64,000 bases of DNA from an uncultured Hyphomicrobiales bacterium (GTDB lineage Bacteria > Pseudomonadota > Alphaproteobacteria > Rhizobiales > Xanthobacteraceae). A program made the position numbers and the translations under genes. The DNA is taken from assembly GCA_903878085.1 (NCBI GenBank), contig CAIRGJ010000047.1, forward strand, positions 62,001 to 126,000. Reading direction: 5' to 3'. Under the pieces are notes generated by a model. That model saw only the letters and a program-made list of their open reading frames with translations, had not been told where the DNA came from and did no database searches. Shown piece by piece: positions 23,566 through 32,841 of this stretch; the first letter of the stretch is position 1, and every line of letters begins with the position of its first letter.

Positions 23566-24980
23566 CTTCGTCCGCCGCCCAGGATGAAGACGTGGAAGCC
23601 CAGCCGGCGCTTGGCGACTAAGTAGAGCATGATCGATTCGATGACCAGCGCGGTCGAGGTGGCGATACCGGCGCCCTCGATGCCGAAGCGCGGGATCAGC
23701 GCCACGCACAAAGCGAGATTGATCGAGAAGGCGCCGGCATAGATCGCGGCGCATTGCTTGCGCTCGCCGAGCATGTTGAGCAGGCGCTCGGCGGGCCCGA
23801 CCGCGGCGCGCGCCAGCATGCCGACCGATAGAATGAACATCACGGCGTAGCCGCTCTCGAAATTCGCGCCGAACAGGCCGAGCAGCGGTTTGCCGAAGGC
23901 GAGGATCGCGGCGCAGACCGCGAGCGACGGCCAGAACGTCCACTTGATGGTTTCGGCGAAGAACGACGCCAGGCGGTCGCTGTTGCCGCTGACATGATAC
24001 TCGGTGAACTTGTGCGTGGTGGCGCCGGCGATCGCGAAATAGACGAAGGCAACGATCGCCAGCAGCCGCGCGCCGGCATAGTAGACCGCGACTTCATCAG
24101 GGGAGCGGTAATGCTCGAGCGCGAGAATGTCGACATAGGTCAGCAGCAGATAGAAGCCCTCGACGACGAAAATCGGAATCGAAGTGGCGAGCCAGGTGCG
24201 AGCCTCGTAATGCCTCGGTCCGGCCGGCACTTTGGCGTGCAGCCGACGATTGAGCACCACCATCTGGCCGATGGTCACCGCCCAGGTGGTGACGGCGGCG
24301 ACGATCATGGCGATCACCGCGCCGGTCGGCGCGCCCATGAGATAGACGGCGCCCATCAGCACGGTCATGGCAAGCTGACGCCAAACGAAGAACGGCATCA
24401 GCGCGAGATTCGGCCAGTCAAAGGATTGTGCGATGCCGGCTTGCGACTGCACCAGTCCGTAAATCGGTATCACCGCACAGGCGAGATAGAGCGGCGCCAC
24501 CGCAAACGTGTCGAGCTGCGCTGACAGCAGCCAGACGCCGAGTGCACCAAAGGCGCCGATGCTCGTGGCGATCGCCACCGAGAGCCAGCGCGCGCCGGAG
24601 AGAAATCCACGCAGCCGGTCGAGCTGTTTGAGTTCGATATATTCCGGAATGAAACGCCGCGCCGCCGACGACAGGCCGAGGTCGGACAAAGCGCCGATCA
24701 TCAGCACCCAGGTCCAGGCGTAGATGAAGATGCCGAACTCGAAGGCGCCCATCCAGCGCGCCAGCAGCACCTGGCTGACCAGCGCGAGGCCGGCGCTGGC
24801 GACGCGCACCAGGAACGCTTTTCCGGCGACCAGTTGCGCCAGCCGCGAGTCGCTCTTCTCGGCAAGGATGGCCTTGATGCGCGCGATCGTGCGCCGGAAC
24901 GGCGTCGCCGCGGCGTTCTCGGAGCCGGTCACGGGTTCATTCCGCGCCGGCGGCGGAGATGCAAGCGACGGCAGGGCCAT
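23562..24980 (-). CDS. Polysaccharide flippase-like membrane protein (MATE/Wzx superfamily)
   Basis: The 472-residue protein has about 12-14 hydrophobic segments and the family opening GKAFLVRVASAGLALVSQVLLARWMGAFEFGIFIYAW, which I cite only by its pattern of a loop between the first two helices. It has the typical LGLSSAARRFIPEY segment after it. Wzx-type flippases move lipid-linked oligosaccharides across the inner membrane. No glycosyltransferase cluster surrounds it. It lies 57 nt after the DHDPS-family gene on the same strand and could be the last gene of the upstream ABC operon. Its stop overlaps the stop of the convergent acyl-CoA synthetase. Confidence 0.85.
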   Translation of the reverse strand: MALPSLASPPPARNEPVTGSENAAATPFRRTIARIKAILAEKSDSRLAQLVAGKAFLVRVASAGLALVSQVLLARWMGAFEFGIFIYAWTWVLMIGALSDLGLSSAARRFIPEYIELKQLDRLRGFLSGARWLSVAIATSIGAFGALGVWLLSAQLDTFAVAPLYLACAVIPIYGLVQSQAGIAQSFDWPNLALMPFFVWRQLAMTVLMGAVYLMGAPTGAVIAMIVAAVTTWAVTIGQMVVLNRRLHAKVPAGPRHYEARTWLATSIPIFVVEGFYLLLTYVDILALEHYRSPDEVAVYYAGARLLAIVAFVYFAIAGATTHKFTEYHVSGNSDRLASFFAETIKWTFWPSLAVCAAILAFGKPLLGLFGANFESGYAVMFILSVGMLARAAVGPAERLLNMLGERKQCAAIYAGAFSINLALCVALIPRFGIEGAGIATSTALVIESIMLYLVAKRRLGFHVFILGGGRS

Positions 24981-25037
24981 GCCGCCGAATTAGCAAGGAT
25001 TCGTTAAGAATCGGTGGCCGGTGGTATTGGCGCGGAT

Positions 25038-25910
25038 TTACGGCAGCGCGGCCAAGATCGCCTCGACCGTCTTGCGGTCGTCGCTGCTCAAGGCAGCCTG
25101 CGGCGGCACCGGGTCGCCAACGTCATAGCCCTGGATCTGCAAGCCGGCCTTGATGCAGGCCGCCAGGTTGAAGCGGGCGAAAGCCTCGTTGATGCGCCAC
25201 AGCTCGCGCTGCAGCGTCATGGCCTCGGGCCATTTTTCGGCACGGCACAGCTCGTACAGTTTCACGCTCTGGCGCGGCACGATGTTGGCCGGTCCGGCCA
25301 TCCAGCCGACACCGCCGATCAACATCACCGCGGCGGGAATATGTGCCGACGCCGAAAACACTTTCATGGCTGGCGCGCGATTCATGATCGAGAGCAAACG
25401 CCCGGTATTGGTCGAGGCGTCTTTGATATAGCGAATGCGCGGATGCTCAGAGAGCCGCGCGATGACGTCAAGCGTCAGATCGCTGCGCTGGAAATTCGGA
25501 TTGGTGTAGAGCACGACCGGAATATCGACGGCGTCGGCGATGGCGCGGAAATAGGCTTCGACCTGCGAATCTTTCAGCGGGAAGTAGGCCTCGCAGATCG
25601 CCAGGATGCCATCGGCGCCGAGCTTCTGATAGGTCTTCGCCTGCGCGACCGCGTCGGCGGTCGAGGTCGAGGCGACGCCGGCAATCACCGGCACGCGCTT
25701 GTTCGCCGCCTCGATGGTGGTTCGCACCACGGTTTCGCGTTGCTCGCGATTGAGATAGGCGAACTCGCCGGTCGAGCCGAGCGGCGTCAGGCCATGCACG
25801 CCGGCCTTGATGAGATCGTCCGACAAGCGCCCGAGCACATCGGTCTTGATGTGGCCCTGCGCGTCGATCGGCGAGACGAGGTAGGGGAAGACGCCGTGGA
25901 GGTCTGCCAT
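25038..25910 (-). CDS. DHDPS/NAL-family class I aldolase (DapA-like)
   Basis: The 290-residue TIM-barrel has the DapA-family marks: T-P-L-G45-S-T-G-E, Y135-T-N-P and the Schiff-base lysine in Y-I-K163-D-A-S. Members add or release pyruvate (dihydrodipicolinate synthase, N-acetylneuraminate lyase, keto-deoxy-sugar aldolases). The position 3 nt after an Fe3+/phosphonate-type ABC ATPase argues against the housekeeping DapA and for a catabolic aldolase acting on the imported compound (inference). The N-terminus [16 protein letters not shown] is complete. The reaction cannot be fixed from sequence alone. Confidence 0.87.
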   Translation of the reverse strand: MADLHGVFPYLVSPIDAQGHIKTDVLGRLSDDLIKAGVHGLTPLGSTGEFAYLNREQRETVVRTTIEAANKRVPVIAGVASTSTADAVAQAKTYQKLGADGILAICEAYFPLKDSQVEAYFRAIADAVDIPVVLYTNPNFQRSDLTLDVIARLSEHPRIRYIKDASTNTGRLLSIMNRAPAMKVFSASAHIPAAVMLIGGVGWMAGPANIVPRQSVKLYELCRAEKWPEAMTLQRELWRINEAFARFNLAACIKAGLQIQGYDVGDPVPPQAALSSDDRKTVEAILAALP

Positions 25911-25913
25911 CGA

Positions 25914-26969
25914 TCAAAACACCCACAACGCGTCTTGCGGAAACTCGACATAGTGCTCGCCCGGCTGCAGCGGCGCCGAGGCGTAGGCGCGCACCGTGAG
26001 ATGCTCGCGCGCGAACACCAGCTCCCAGCGCTCGCCCAGATACATTGGCGCCTTGAGCTCCATCTTCAGCCGGTTGGGGCCGGGTCCGGAGGCGCAACGC
26101 ACGTGCTCGAGCCTTGTGATGCCGACGGCCTTCGCACCGGCGGCGGCCTTGGTGCGGGCGAGGCCGGTAATGCGCTCGCCGAACACCTCCATGGTGGCAT
26201 TGCCAGCCGATACGCCAACAAGCGTGCCGTCGAGGCGGTTGTTGCTGCCCATGAATTCCGCAGCAAATAAAGACTGCGGATCGTTATACAGCGCGGTCGG
26301 CGCGCCTTCCTGGGCGATGGTGCCGGCGTTGAGCAGCACGATCTTGTCGGCGATCGCCATGGCTTCGACCTGGTCGTGGGTGACATGGATCGCCGATAGT
26401 CCCAGCGTAACAATAAGCGTGCGCAGCCAGGCGCGCGCTTCCTCGCGCAATTTGGCGTCGAGATTGGAGAGCGGTTCGTCGAGCAGGATCACCGGCGGCT
26501 CGTAGACCAATGCGCGCGCGATGGCGACGCGCTGCTGCTGGCCGCCGGAGAGCTGATGCGGGAAGCGCTCGGCGAGATGGCCGAGGCCGATCTGGTTGAG
26601 CGTTTTCTCGACCCGGGTCTTGATTTCGGCGGCCGGCGTGCCGCGCAGCTTCAGGCCATAGGCGACATTGTCGAACACGGTGCGGTGCGGCCACAGCGCA
26701 TAGGACTGGAACACCAGGCCGAGGCCGCGCTTTTCCGCCGGCAGTTCGATCTTGCTGGCGGCGTCGAAGAACACCTTGTCGCCGATCGCGATCGAGCCGC
26801 CATGCGGAATTTCGAGGCCGGCGACCGCGCGCAGCAGCGTGGTCTTGCCGCTGCCGGACGGTCCGAGCAAAGCCACCACCTGTCCGGGCGTGACGCTGAC
26901 CGAGACGCCTTTGAGAATCTCGTTGTCGCCAAGCCGCAGCTTGAGATCCTTGACGATAAGGTCAGCCAT
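25914..26969 (-). CDS. ABC transporter ATP-binding protein, FbpC/PotA-type
   Basis: The product from ATG 26969 is 351 residues. Walker A is GPSGSGKTT (36-44), the signature is LSGGQQQRVAIARAL, Walker B is VILLDEP, and a C-terminal TOBE-like regulatory domain (about 240-350) ends in a PGEHYVEFP segment. This combination is typical of Fe3+, spermidine/putrescine or 2-aminoethylphosphonate importers. Its start lies 8 nt inside the upstream permease gene, and the aldolase gene follows after 3 nt, so the operon order is receptor, permease, ATPase, aldolase. An ATG five codons upstream is less well placed. Confidence 0.93.
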   Translation of the reverse strand: MADLIVKDLKLRLGDNEILKGVSVSVTPGQVVALLGPSGSGKTTLLRAVAGLEIPHGGSIAIGDKVFFDAASKIELPAEKRGLGLVFQSYALWPHRTVFDNVAYGLKLRGTPAAEIKTRVEKTLNQIGLGHLAERFPHQLSGGQQQRVAIARALVYEPPVILLDEPLSNLDAKLREEARAWLRTLIVTLGLSAIHVTHDQVEAMAIADKIVLLNAGTIAQEGAPTALYNDPQSLFAAEFMGSNNRLDGTLVGVSAGNATMEVFGERITGLARTKAAAGAKAVGITRLEHVRCASGPGPNRLKMELKAPMYLGERWELVFAREHLTVRAYASAPLQPGEHYVEFPQDALWVF

Positions 26970-28641
26970 GCAAACGCACTCCAAGCCGGATGGCGACGGC
27001 CAGGCCGGCGCCGATCATGACGACATTGACGACGGAAAGGGCGGACACCAGATCGATCGCACCGGTGCCCCACAGCGACACCAGCAGCGAGCCGATCACT
27101 TCGGTGCCGGGCCCGAGCAGATAGATGCCGGTCGAATATTCGCGCACGAAAATCAGGAAGATCAGCAGCCAGCTCGCCAGCATGCCGTATTTGATCAGCG
27201 GCAGCGTGACGTCGCGTTTGACGCGCAGATCGCTGGCGCCGCTGACGCGCGCGGCTTCTTCCAGTTCCGGTCCGACCTGCAGCAGCGTGCCCGACACCAG
27301 CCGCATGCCGTAAGCGAGCCAGACGATGGTGTAGGCCAGCCAGATCGAGACCATGGTCGATCGCAGCGGCGACAAGAACGGCACGAACAGGAACACCCAC
27401 AACAGGGCGAGGCCCGCGATCAAGCCCGGCATGGCGCGCGGCACCATCACGATGTAATCGACCAGCCGCGTCCAGCCCGAATTCCAGCGATGTACCGCGA
27501 GCGCGATGGCCGTGTAGCAGGCCACCGCGATGGCGCCGCCGATGACGCCGATGCCGAAGGTGTTGACGATACCGCGGATCACGTTGGGGTAGTCCAACAG
27601 CTCGCGGTAATGGTCGAGAGTCAGCACGTCCAAGAGCTTGACGCCCTCGCCCCAGCTCACGACGAAGGAGCGCAGCGTGATGCCGAACAACGGCACCACG
27701 ACAGTAATGATCAGCCACAGGGTGATGGCGGCGAAGGCGAACCAGCGCCAGCCATGCAGCCGCAGCGGCTGGGTCTTCAGGCCCTTGCCGCGCACCGAGA
27801 CGTAGCGCTGCGCCTGGCGCAGCAACAGGCGTTGCATGAACACCAGCGGCGCGGTCACCGCGATGATGACGACCACGACAACGGCCATCAGTTGGTAGGA
27901 CGGCACGCCGAGCTTGTTGGTGAGTTTGTAGAGATAGGTCGACAGCACCAAGACGTCCTGCGGATCGCCGAGCACCAGCGGCAGGCCGAACAATTCGAAG
28001 CCTAAGAAGAACACCAGCACGCCGGCAAACAGAATCGCCGGCAGGATCATCGGCAGGCTGACATTGATGGCGACCTGAAACGGATTGGCGCCGGACACGC
28101 GGGCGGCTTCTTCCAGGTCGGTGGAGAGGCCGCGCAACGCCGCCGCGCTGTAGAGATAGACGTGCGGCACGTGAGTGAGGCCCGCGATCACGATCAGCGA
28201 GAACAACGAATAGAGATTCCACGGCACGAAGCCGAGCAGGTCCTTGGCCATGGTCGAGAAGATGCCGACCGGGCCGACGGCGACCACGTAGCCGAAGGCG
28301 ATCACCACCGCTGAGACGAAAATGGGGATCAGCAGCAGCGGTTCGAGGTAGCGCTTGCCCGGCACGTCGGTGCGCACCATCAGGAAGGCGAGCAGGGCGC
28401 CGAGCGGCACGGCAATGGCGGCCATGCCCCCGGCTATGGTGATGGTGGTCCAGAACGCCTGCCAGAAGTCGTCGTCGGCAAAGACGAAGGAGTAGGCGGC
28501 AAAGCTGGCTTTTGCCGAATGATCGAAGAACGGCGCGGTCAGGAAGCTCTGGTAGATGACCAGCGACAGCGGCATCGCCACGGCGAGCGTGGTGATGCCG
28601 ATGACCAGGAAGCGGTACACAACAATGGGTACAATGGGCAT
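26962..28641 (-). CDS. ABC transporter permease with two fused membrane domains, FbpB-type
   Basis: The 559-residue protein holds two BPD_transp_1 domains in tandem (about 60-265 and 335-545). Each has an EAA-type loop: DLEEAARVSGANPFQVAINV in the first half and ELEEAARVSGASDLRVKRDV in the second. About twelve membrane segments are visible. Fused permeases of this sort serve ferric-ion (FbpB) and 2-aminoethylphosphonate (PhnV-like) uptake. The extreme N-terminus contains a short duplication (PIVPIV) encoded by a tandem 9-bp repeat. A palindromic repeat separates it from the receptor gene upstream. Confidence 0.92.
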   Translation of the reverse strand: MPIVPIVVYRFLVIGITTLAVAMPLSLVIYQSFLTAPFFDHSAKASFAAYSFVFADDDFWQAFWTTITIAGGMAAIAVPLGALLAFLMVRTDVPGKRYLEPLLLIPIFVSAVVIAFGYVVAVGPVGIFSTMAKDLLGFVPWNLYSLFSLIVIAGLTHVPHVYLYSAAALRGLSTDLEEAARVSGANPFQVAINVSLPMILPAILFAGVLVFFLGFELFGLPLVLGDPQDVLVLSTYLYKLTNKLGVPSYQLMAVVVVVIIAVTAPLVFMQRLLLRQAQRYVSVRGKGLKTQPLRLHGWRWFAFAAITLWLIITVVVPLFGITLRSFVVSWGEGVKLLDVLTLDHYRELLDYPNVIRGIVNTFGIGVIGGAIAVACYTAIALAVHRWNSGWTRLVDYIVMVPRAMPGLIAGLALLWVFLFVPFLSPLRSTMVSIWLAYTIVWLAYGMRLVSGTLLQVGPELEEAARVSGASDLRVKRDVTLPLIKYGMLASWLLIFLIFVREYSTGIYLLGPGTEVIGSLLVSLWGTGAIDLVSALSVVNVVMIGAGLAVAIRLGVRLHG

Positions 28642-28659
28642 GCGCCCGGCCCCTTACTC

Positions 28660-28762
28660 GTCATTCCGGGGCGCGCCGCAGGCGTGAACCCGGAATCCAG
28701 AAATACTAATTGAACTCGCCCCTGGATTCCGGGCCCGCCACTTCGTGGCGTCCCGGAATGAC
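28660..28762. repeat. Palindromic repeat inside an ABC operon (family E)
   Basis: The left arm GTCATTCCGGGGCG ... GAACCCGGAATCCAG is complementary to the right arm CTGGATTCCGGGCCC ... CGTCCCGGAATGAC. The whole element spans about 103 bp and would fold into a long hairpin in the transcript. It occupies nearly all of the 144 nt between the receptor gene (upstream) and the permease gene (downstream). Confidence 0.8.
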
Positions 28763-28785
28763 CAAGATCATCGGCGAAGTGACGC

Positions 28786-29880
28786 TCATTCCCCTTTTTT
28801 CGCCTTCTGCCATTTCGACAGGAACGCGAGCCGCTTGGTCTGATCGAGATTTTCCAACAGCGTCTGGTCGATCGGTACTGGGCGGGCCTTGTCGCCGATC
28901 AGTTTGGTGACTTGCGTCAGGGTCGCTTCGCCTTCGACGTCGGAACGCAGGGTGTAGAGGTCGGCCTTGTTGGCGACGATCTCCTGGCCGCGCTTCGACA
29001 GCAGATAGTCGAGGAACAGTTTGGCGGCGTTCGGATTCTTGGCGCTCTTGGAGATGAAGGCGACCCGCGACGTTATCATGGTGAAGTCTGAAGGCAGCAC
29101 GATGCCGAGGTTCGGATCCTTCTTCGAGCGCGACAGCGCGTAGGAACCGAAAATGCCGTAGGCGATGGTGTGCTCGCCGGAGGTGACGCGCTCCATCATG
29201 GCCCCGGCGCTGGTGTAGAGTTTGACCTGCGCCTTGCCCATGGCCTTGAACAGGTCCCAGGCGGCCGGGAAGTTCTTGATGTCCTCGTTGCAGAACAGAT
29301 AGCCGACGCCGGAACGCTCGGGGTCGTAAGCCGTGATCTTGCCTTTGTAGAGCTCGGGCTTGGACTCGAGCAGCTTCATCAACGCGGTGTGGTCCTTCGG
29401 CACGTCGGCTTCGGGCACCAGACGCTTGTTGTAGACGAAAGCGATCGGCTCGTAGGTGGTGCCGTAGGCGGCATCCTTCCACACCGCCCATTTCGGCAGC
29501 GCCTTGATTTCCGGCGAGGCATAAGTGAGCGCGAGGCCGTCCGCGACCAGCTTGACCTGCAGGTCCATCGCCGAGGACCAGATCAGGTCGCCGGTGCCGT
29601 TGTTGGAGGCGGATTCGGCGATGAAGCGGTTGTACAGTTCAGTGGAATTGAGGTCGGAATATTCGACCTTCACGCTCGGATAAAGCGCCTCGAAATCCTT
29701 GACCAGCGGATTGGCGGAAACCGCGTCGGTGGTCGAATAGATCACCACCTTGCCTTCCTTCTTCGCGGCATCGACGATCTTGCTGTAGTCGGCCGGGTAG
29801 CCGGCCGGAACTTGGGCTTGCGCGCCGGCACAAAAGGCCAAGGCTGCGGCGAATACGGTGGCGGATAGAACCTGTCGCAT
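28786..29880 (-). CDS. Periplasmic receptor of an Fe3+/phosphonate-type ABC transporter
   Basis: From ATG 29880 the product has 364 residues with a signal peptide (about 1-22, ...CAGAQAQ). The mature type 2 periplasmic-binding fold begins PADYSKIVDAAKKEGKVVIYST and continues with VEYSDLNSTELYNRFIAE and GDLIWSSAMD. This is the SBP_bac_6/AfuA-FbpA pattern used for ferric ion or 2-aminoethylphosphonate. The initial 14 codons of the longer frame lack signal character and are excluded; a GGGAG site precedes the chosen ATG. It is the first gene of the operon with permease, ATPase and aldolase, separated from the permease by a hairpin-forming repeat. Confidence 0.92.
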   Translation of the reverse strand: MRQVLSATVFAAALAFCAGAQAQVPAGYPADYSKIVDAAKKEGKVVIYSTTDAVSANPLVKDFEALYPSVKVEYSDLNSTELYNRFIAESASNNGTGDLIWSSAMDLQVKLVADGLALTYASPEIKALPKWAVWKDAAYGTTYEPIAFVYNKRLVPEADVPKDHTALMKLLESKPELYKGKITAYDPERSGVGYLFCNEDIKNFPAAWDLFKAMGKAQVKLYTSAGAMMERVTSGEHTIAYGIFGSYALSRSKKDPNLGIVLPSDFTMITSRVAFISKSAKNPNAAKLFLDYLLSKRGQEIVANKADLYTLRSDVEGEATLTQVTKLIGDKARPVPIDQTLLENLDQTKRLAFLSKWQKAKKGE

Positions 29881-29998
29881 GGCGACTCCCTGCTTGCTCA
29901 ACCTGAATATCGTTGCGGCCATTCTCGCCCCCGCGGCGGCCGTTCGGGCGGGATGCTACTCCAGGGCTTTGCAGTGCGGCTAGAGCAAGGCCGTAATA

Positions 29999-30036
29999 AA
30001 TAAAAAACGCCCCGCAGCGTTGAGCCGCGGGGCGCT
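29999..30036 (-). terminator. Factor-independent terminator of the heme-propeller gene
   Basis: Read on the minus strand, an 8-bp GC stem (CGCCCCGC / GCGGGGCG, arms 30027-30034 and 30008-30015) with an 11-nt loop is followed by six T (30002-30007) and further A/T. It lies 20 nt past the stop of the 30056-32200 gene. It is the clearest intrinsic terminator in the window. Confidence 0.85.
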
Positions 30037-30055
30037 CGGGTGTTGTTGCAGCGCG

Positions 30056-32200
30056 TCAGTTCGCCAGCGGATCGGGCCGAAGCTGAATGTGCACGGCGCG
30101 CGGTTTTGAGCCCTTGCCGCCTTCCTTGAGCCAAGGCGTGCGGTCGCCGTTCGTGCTCCACAGCCCGCGGCCTTTCCAGCCGGCGTTCGCATCGTCGATA
30201 CGCCCGTCGAAGCCCTTGGCATAGAAGCTGAGCGGATACGGGACACGGATCGTGATCATCTTGCCGTCCTTCAACGCCACGAAACCGTCATTGAGATTGG
30301 CGGTAGACATCGGAATGTTCTCGCCAAGCCCGAGCGTATTGTGCTGATCGACCCAGGTGTAATAGCTCGACTCGGCGCTGTTCTCGCCGATGCCGTCGAA
30401 GCCGGGGCCGGGATACTGATAGATCGCCCAGCCTTCCGGACAATGATTGCCGGTGGCGTTCGGCCCGTTGAGCGGGCCTTTGCACTTGCGGCGGTCGAAA
30501 CTGCCGAGGTGGCCGCTCGCTAGCGACGCCCAGACCACGCCGTTCTTGTCGATATCGCCGCCGCGGATGCCGTAAGCGGGCGCCGGGACGTTGAACACTT
30601 CCGACAGTCCGGTGGCCGGGTCGAAACGCAGGAACGCCGGCGGCCCGCCGAACACGCCGACGGTGTACCAGATCGAGCCGTCGACCGGTGACGGCATCAC
30701 CGCGTAAGGTCCCGACCCCGGGACGATCCGCTTGTCCTTGGCCGGATCGAGCGGCGCGTTGGGCTCGACATAGTCGTCACGCTTGCCGTTGCCGTTGGTG
30801 TCGAGCACGAACGGCGACCAGCCTTGCGACTTCGCCGCATCGCCGGTCTCGTCGAACATCTTGGTGTTGACCCAGCCGGCCACCGGGCCGGTGCCGCTGA
30901 GCCACAACGTGTCATTGGCGTCGTAGCCGAACTGCGGGTGATGGGTGGCAAAGCAGGTGTCGATGAAGCTGTACTTCATCGTCTTGGGATCGAGCATCGC
31001 CACTTGGCGCGCCGACTTTTCCAACGGGAACGCCTTGGCCGACGGATGGTCGGAACCCTGTTTGCAGAACGCCGGGTTATCCATGCCGCGCACGGTGGCG
31101 GCGAGCCAGATCCGGCCCTTCTTGTCGAACATGGAGTTGTGGTTGTTCGCTCGCGTATCCCAGAGTTTTTGCTCGCCCCAGTAGGCCGACGGCTGCAATG
31201 GCTTCACGCTGCCGGCATGTCCGGGACCGAGCGATTCCGGCATTTCCGTATCCATGACCGGCATCTTGAAGAACGACACTTTGTTCGTCTTCGGATCCAG
31301 AATCGGCATGTTGTCGGTCGAATATTCCGGCGAGCCGTACAGCGGGCCGTAGGCATTGACCGTCGGATTGCGCCGGTCCGACGAAATCAGATCGTGCAGG
31401 TACTTGTCGGGCGTCGACCATTCCCAAGACGTGACCACGATATTGCGCTCGACGCCTTGCGGGCGTGGCGGTTTGGCTTTGGGCAGCTCGCCCTTGGCGA
31501 TGCGGTCGGTCCAATCCCCGAGATATTTAAAGGGCACGCCGCCGAAACCCCCGGCAAGCTGGTTGACCATCTGCTCGCCGGACTGGCCCGATTGAACGCG
31601 CCGCATCCAGGCGTCTTCGCCGGAATCGAATTTACCGAAAGCTGCGGGAATCGTGCGCGTGGATTCCTGGCCGATCTGATGACAACCGATGCAGCCGATA
31701 TTCTTCATCTGTTTCAGCCAGTCGTTCTGCGTCAGCTTTTCCGGAATGTTGCTTTTGCCGCCGAACTCGCTGGCGGGCGGAATCTTCATCATCGCGTACC
31801 AGTAGATAGCCGGATAATAATGCGCCGCCGCCGCTTCGTTCGGCGCCGGCACCGCGGTGTGATTGAGAGGTTGTCCCGGTTTGGCGGTGAGCTTGGCCGA
31901 ATCCACCAGACCGTAGCCGCGCACCCAGACGCTGTAATTGGCTGCCGGTAGATCGGGCACCAGGTAGCGGCCGGAATCGTCGGTGACGACGATGCGCGCG
32001 AATTTGGTCGGAAGGTCGGTGGTCTCGGCGATCACCCAGACGCCGGCTTCAGGTCCGTTGGCGCCGGTGACGACGCCGCCGATATCGGTGGCGCCAATTT
32101 TCACGCCCTGCTGAGCATGGAGGCCGCCGGGAAAAGTCATCGCCAGCACGATAAAACTGGCGAGCGTCAGCAAGCGCCGTAGCGCTCTGGTCATTAGCAT
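30056..32200 (-). CDS. Periplasmic beta-propeller protein with a carboxypeptidase-regulatory domain and a heme c motif
   Basis: The 714-residue protein has a signal peptide (about 1-30, ...GLHAQ). A carboxypeptidase-regulatory-like beta-sandwich follows (about 38-120; GGVVTGANGPEAGVWVIAET, then SGRYLVPDLPAANYSVWVRG). Next comes a linker with a single covalent-heme site C170-I-G-C173-H174. A large C-terminal region then shows repeated G-x-I/V-W strands typical of SMP-30/virginiamycin-B-lyase-like propellers (WLAATVRGMD, LWLSGTGPVAGW, GSIWYTVGVFG, VWASLASGHLG). It probably acts in the periplasm as a redox or lyase-type enzyme; the activity is unknown. It is monocistronic with a strong terminator. 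Confidence 0.82.
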   Translation of the reverse strand: MLMTRALRRLLTLASFIVLAMTFPGGLHAQQGVKIGATDIGGVVTGANGPEAGVWVIAETTDLPTKFARIVVTDDSGRYLVPDLPAANYSVWVRGYGLVDSAKLTAKPGQPLNHTAVPAPNEAAAAHYYPAIYWYAMMKIPPASEFGGKSNIPEKLTQNDWLKQMKNIGCIGCHQIGQESTRTIPAAFGKFDSGEDAWMRRVQSGQSGEQMVNQLAGGFGGVPFKYLGDWTDRIAKGELPKAKPPRPQGVERNIVVTSWEWSTPDKYLHDLISSDRRNPTVNAYGPLYGSPEYSTDNMPILDPKTNKVSFFKMPVMDTEMPESLGPGHAGSVKPLQPSAYWGEQKLWDTRANNHNSMFDKKGRIWLAATVRGMDNPAFCKQGSDHPSAKAFPLEKSARQVAMLDPKTMKYSFIDTCFATHHPQFGYDANDTLWLSGTGPVAGWVNTKMFDETGDAAKSQGWSPFVLDTNGNGKRDDYVEPNAPLDPAKDKRIVPGSGPYAVMPSPVDGSIWYTVGVFGGPPAFLRFDPATGLSEVFNVPAPAYGIRGGDIDKNGVVWASLASGHLGSFDRRKCKGPLNGPNATGNHCPEGWAIYQYPGPGFDGIGENSAESSYYTWVDQHNTLGLGENIPMSTANLNDGFVALKDGKMITIRVPYPLSFYAKGFDGRIDDANAGWKGRGLWSTNGDRTPWLKEGGKGSKPRAVHIQLRPDPLAN

Positions 32201-32289
32201 GGTCGCCTCCCTGGCATGAACCGGCTCTGTGGCCGATTTTTTGTTGCCGCAACTCTAGCGAGAACGTGGGCGGCGTCCAGTGGGTCCGA

Positions 32290-32841
32290 TCAGCCGCTAA
32301 AGCCGCCGCCGTTGAGGAAGGCTTGTTCCTCCGGCGTGGTCGAGCGCCCAAGCAAAATGTTGCGGTGCGGAAACCGGCCGAAACGCCTGATGATGTCGGC
32401 GTGGAGTTCCGCCCATTTCAAACCGTCGGCATCGCCGGCGGCTTTATAGAACGCGACGGCGCGTTCCTGATCGGCGAGGTCTTCCGAATGCTCGAACGGC
32501 AGATAGAAGAATCCACGCATCTGTGGCGCGACCTGGGCATCGAAGCCGCGCACCAGCGCGCCGGCCGCAATCGCGCGCGCCATCGGATCGGTGGCGAAAG
32601 CGCGCGCGTCATCGCGAAACATATTGCGCGGAAACTGGTCGAGCAGGATCAATAGCGCCAATGCGCCTTCGGCGCTCCGCTCCCAGCCCGCGAGTTTGCC
32701 GTCGGCGGCCGCATAGTGCAGGTCGAAGAACCGCATGCGGATTTCTTCGTCGAACGCGAAATCTTTCTCGAACCAGCGCTTCGGGCCGGCCTCGCGCCAG
32801 AACGCGACGACATCGGCCGCGGGCGGCATCGGCGTGCTCAT
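32290..32841 (-). CDS. DUF924 family protein
   Basis: The 183-residue product matches the DUF924 family: an opening D-V-V-A-F-W-R-E-A-G, then W-F-x-K-D-x-x-F-D, then ALALLILLDQFPRNMFRD, and PFEHSEDLADQERAV. The family is predicted all-helical (TPR-like) and has no established function. The start overlaps the stop of fadD by 4 nt, so it is co-translated with the acyl-CoA ligase. It is cytoplasmic. Confidence 0.88.
   Translation of the reverse strand: MSTPMPPAADVVAFWREAGPKRWFEKDFAFDEEIRMRFFDLHYAAADGKLAGWERSAEGALALLILLDQFPRNMFRDDARAFATDPMARAIAAGALVRGFDAQVAPQMRGFFYLPFEHSEDLADQERAVAFYKAAGDADGLKWAELHADIIRRFGRFPHRNILLGRSTTPEEQAFLNGGGFSG

Noticed and set aside
26651-28222. 523-codon minus-strand open frame over the permease gene
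   Set aside because: It is a +1/-1 frame shadow of the two-domain permease, which carries clear EAA loops in the other frame.
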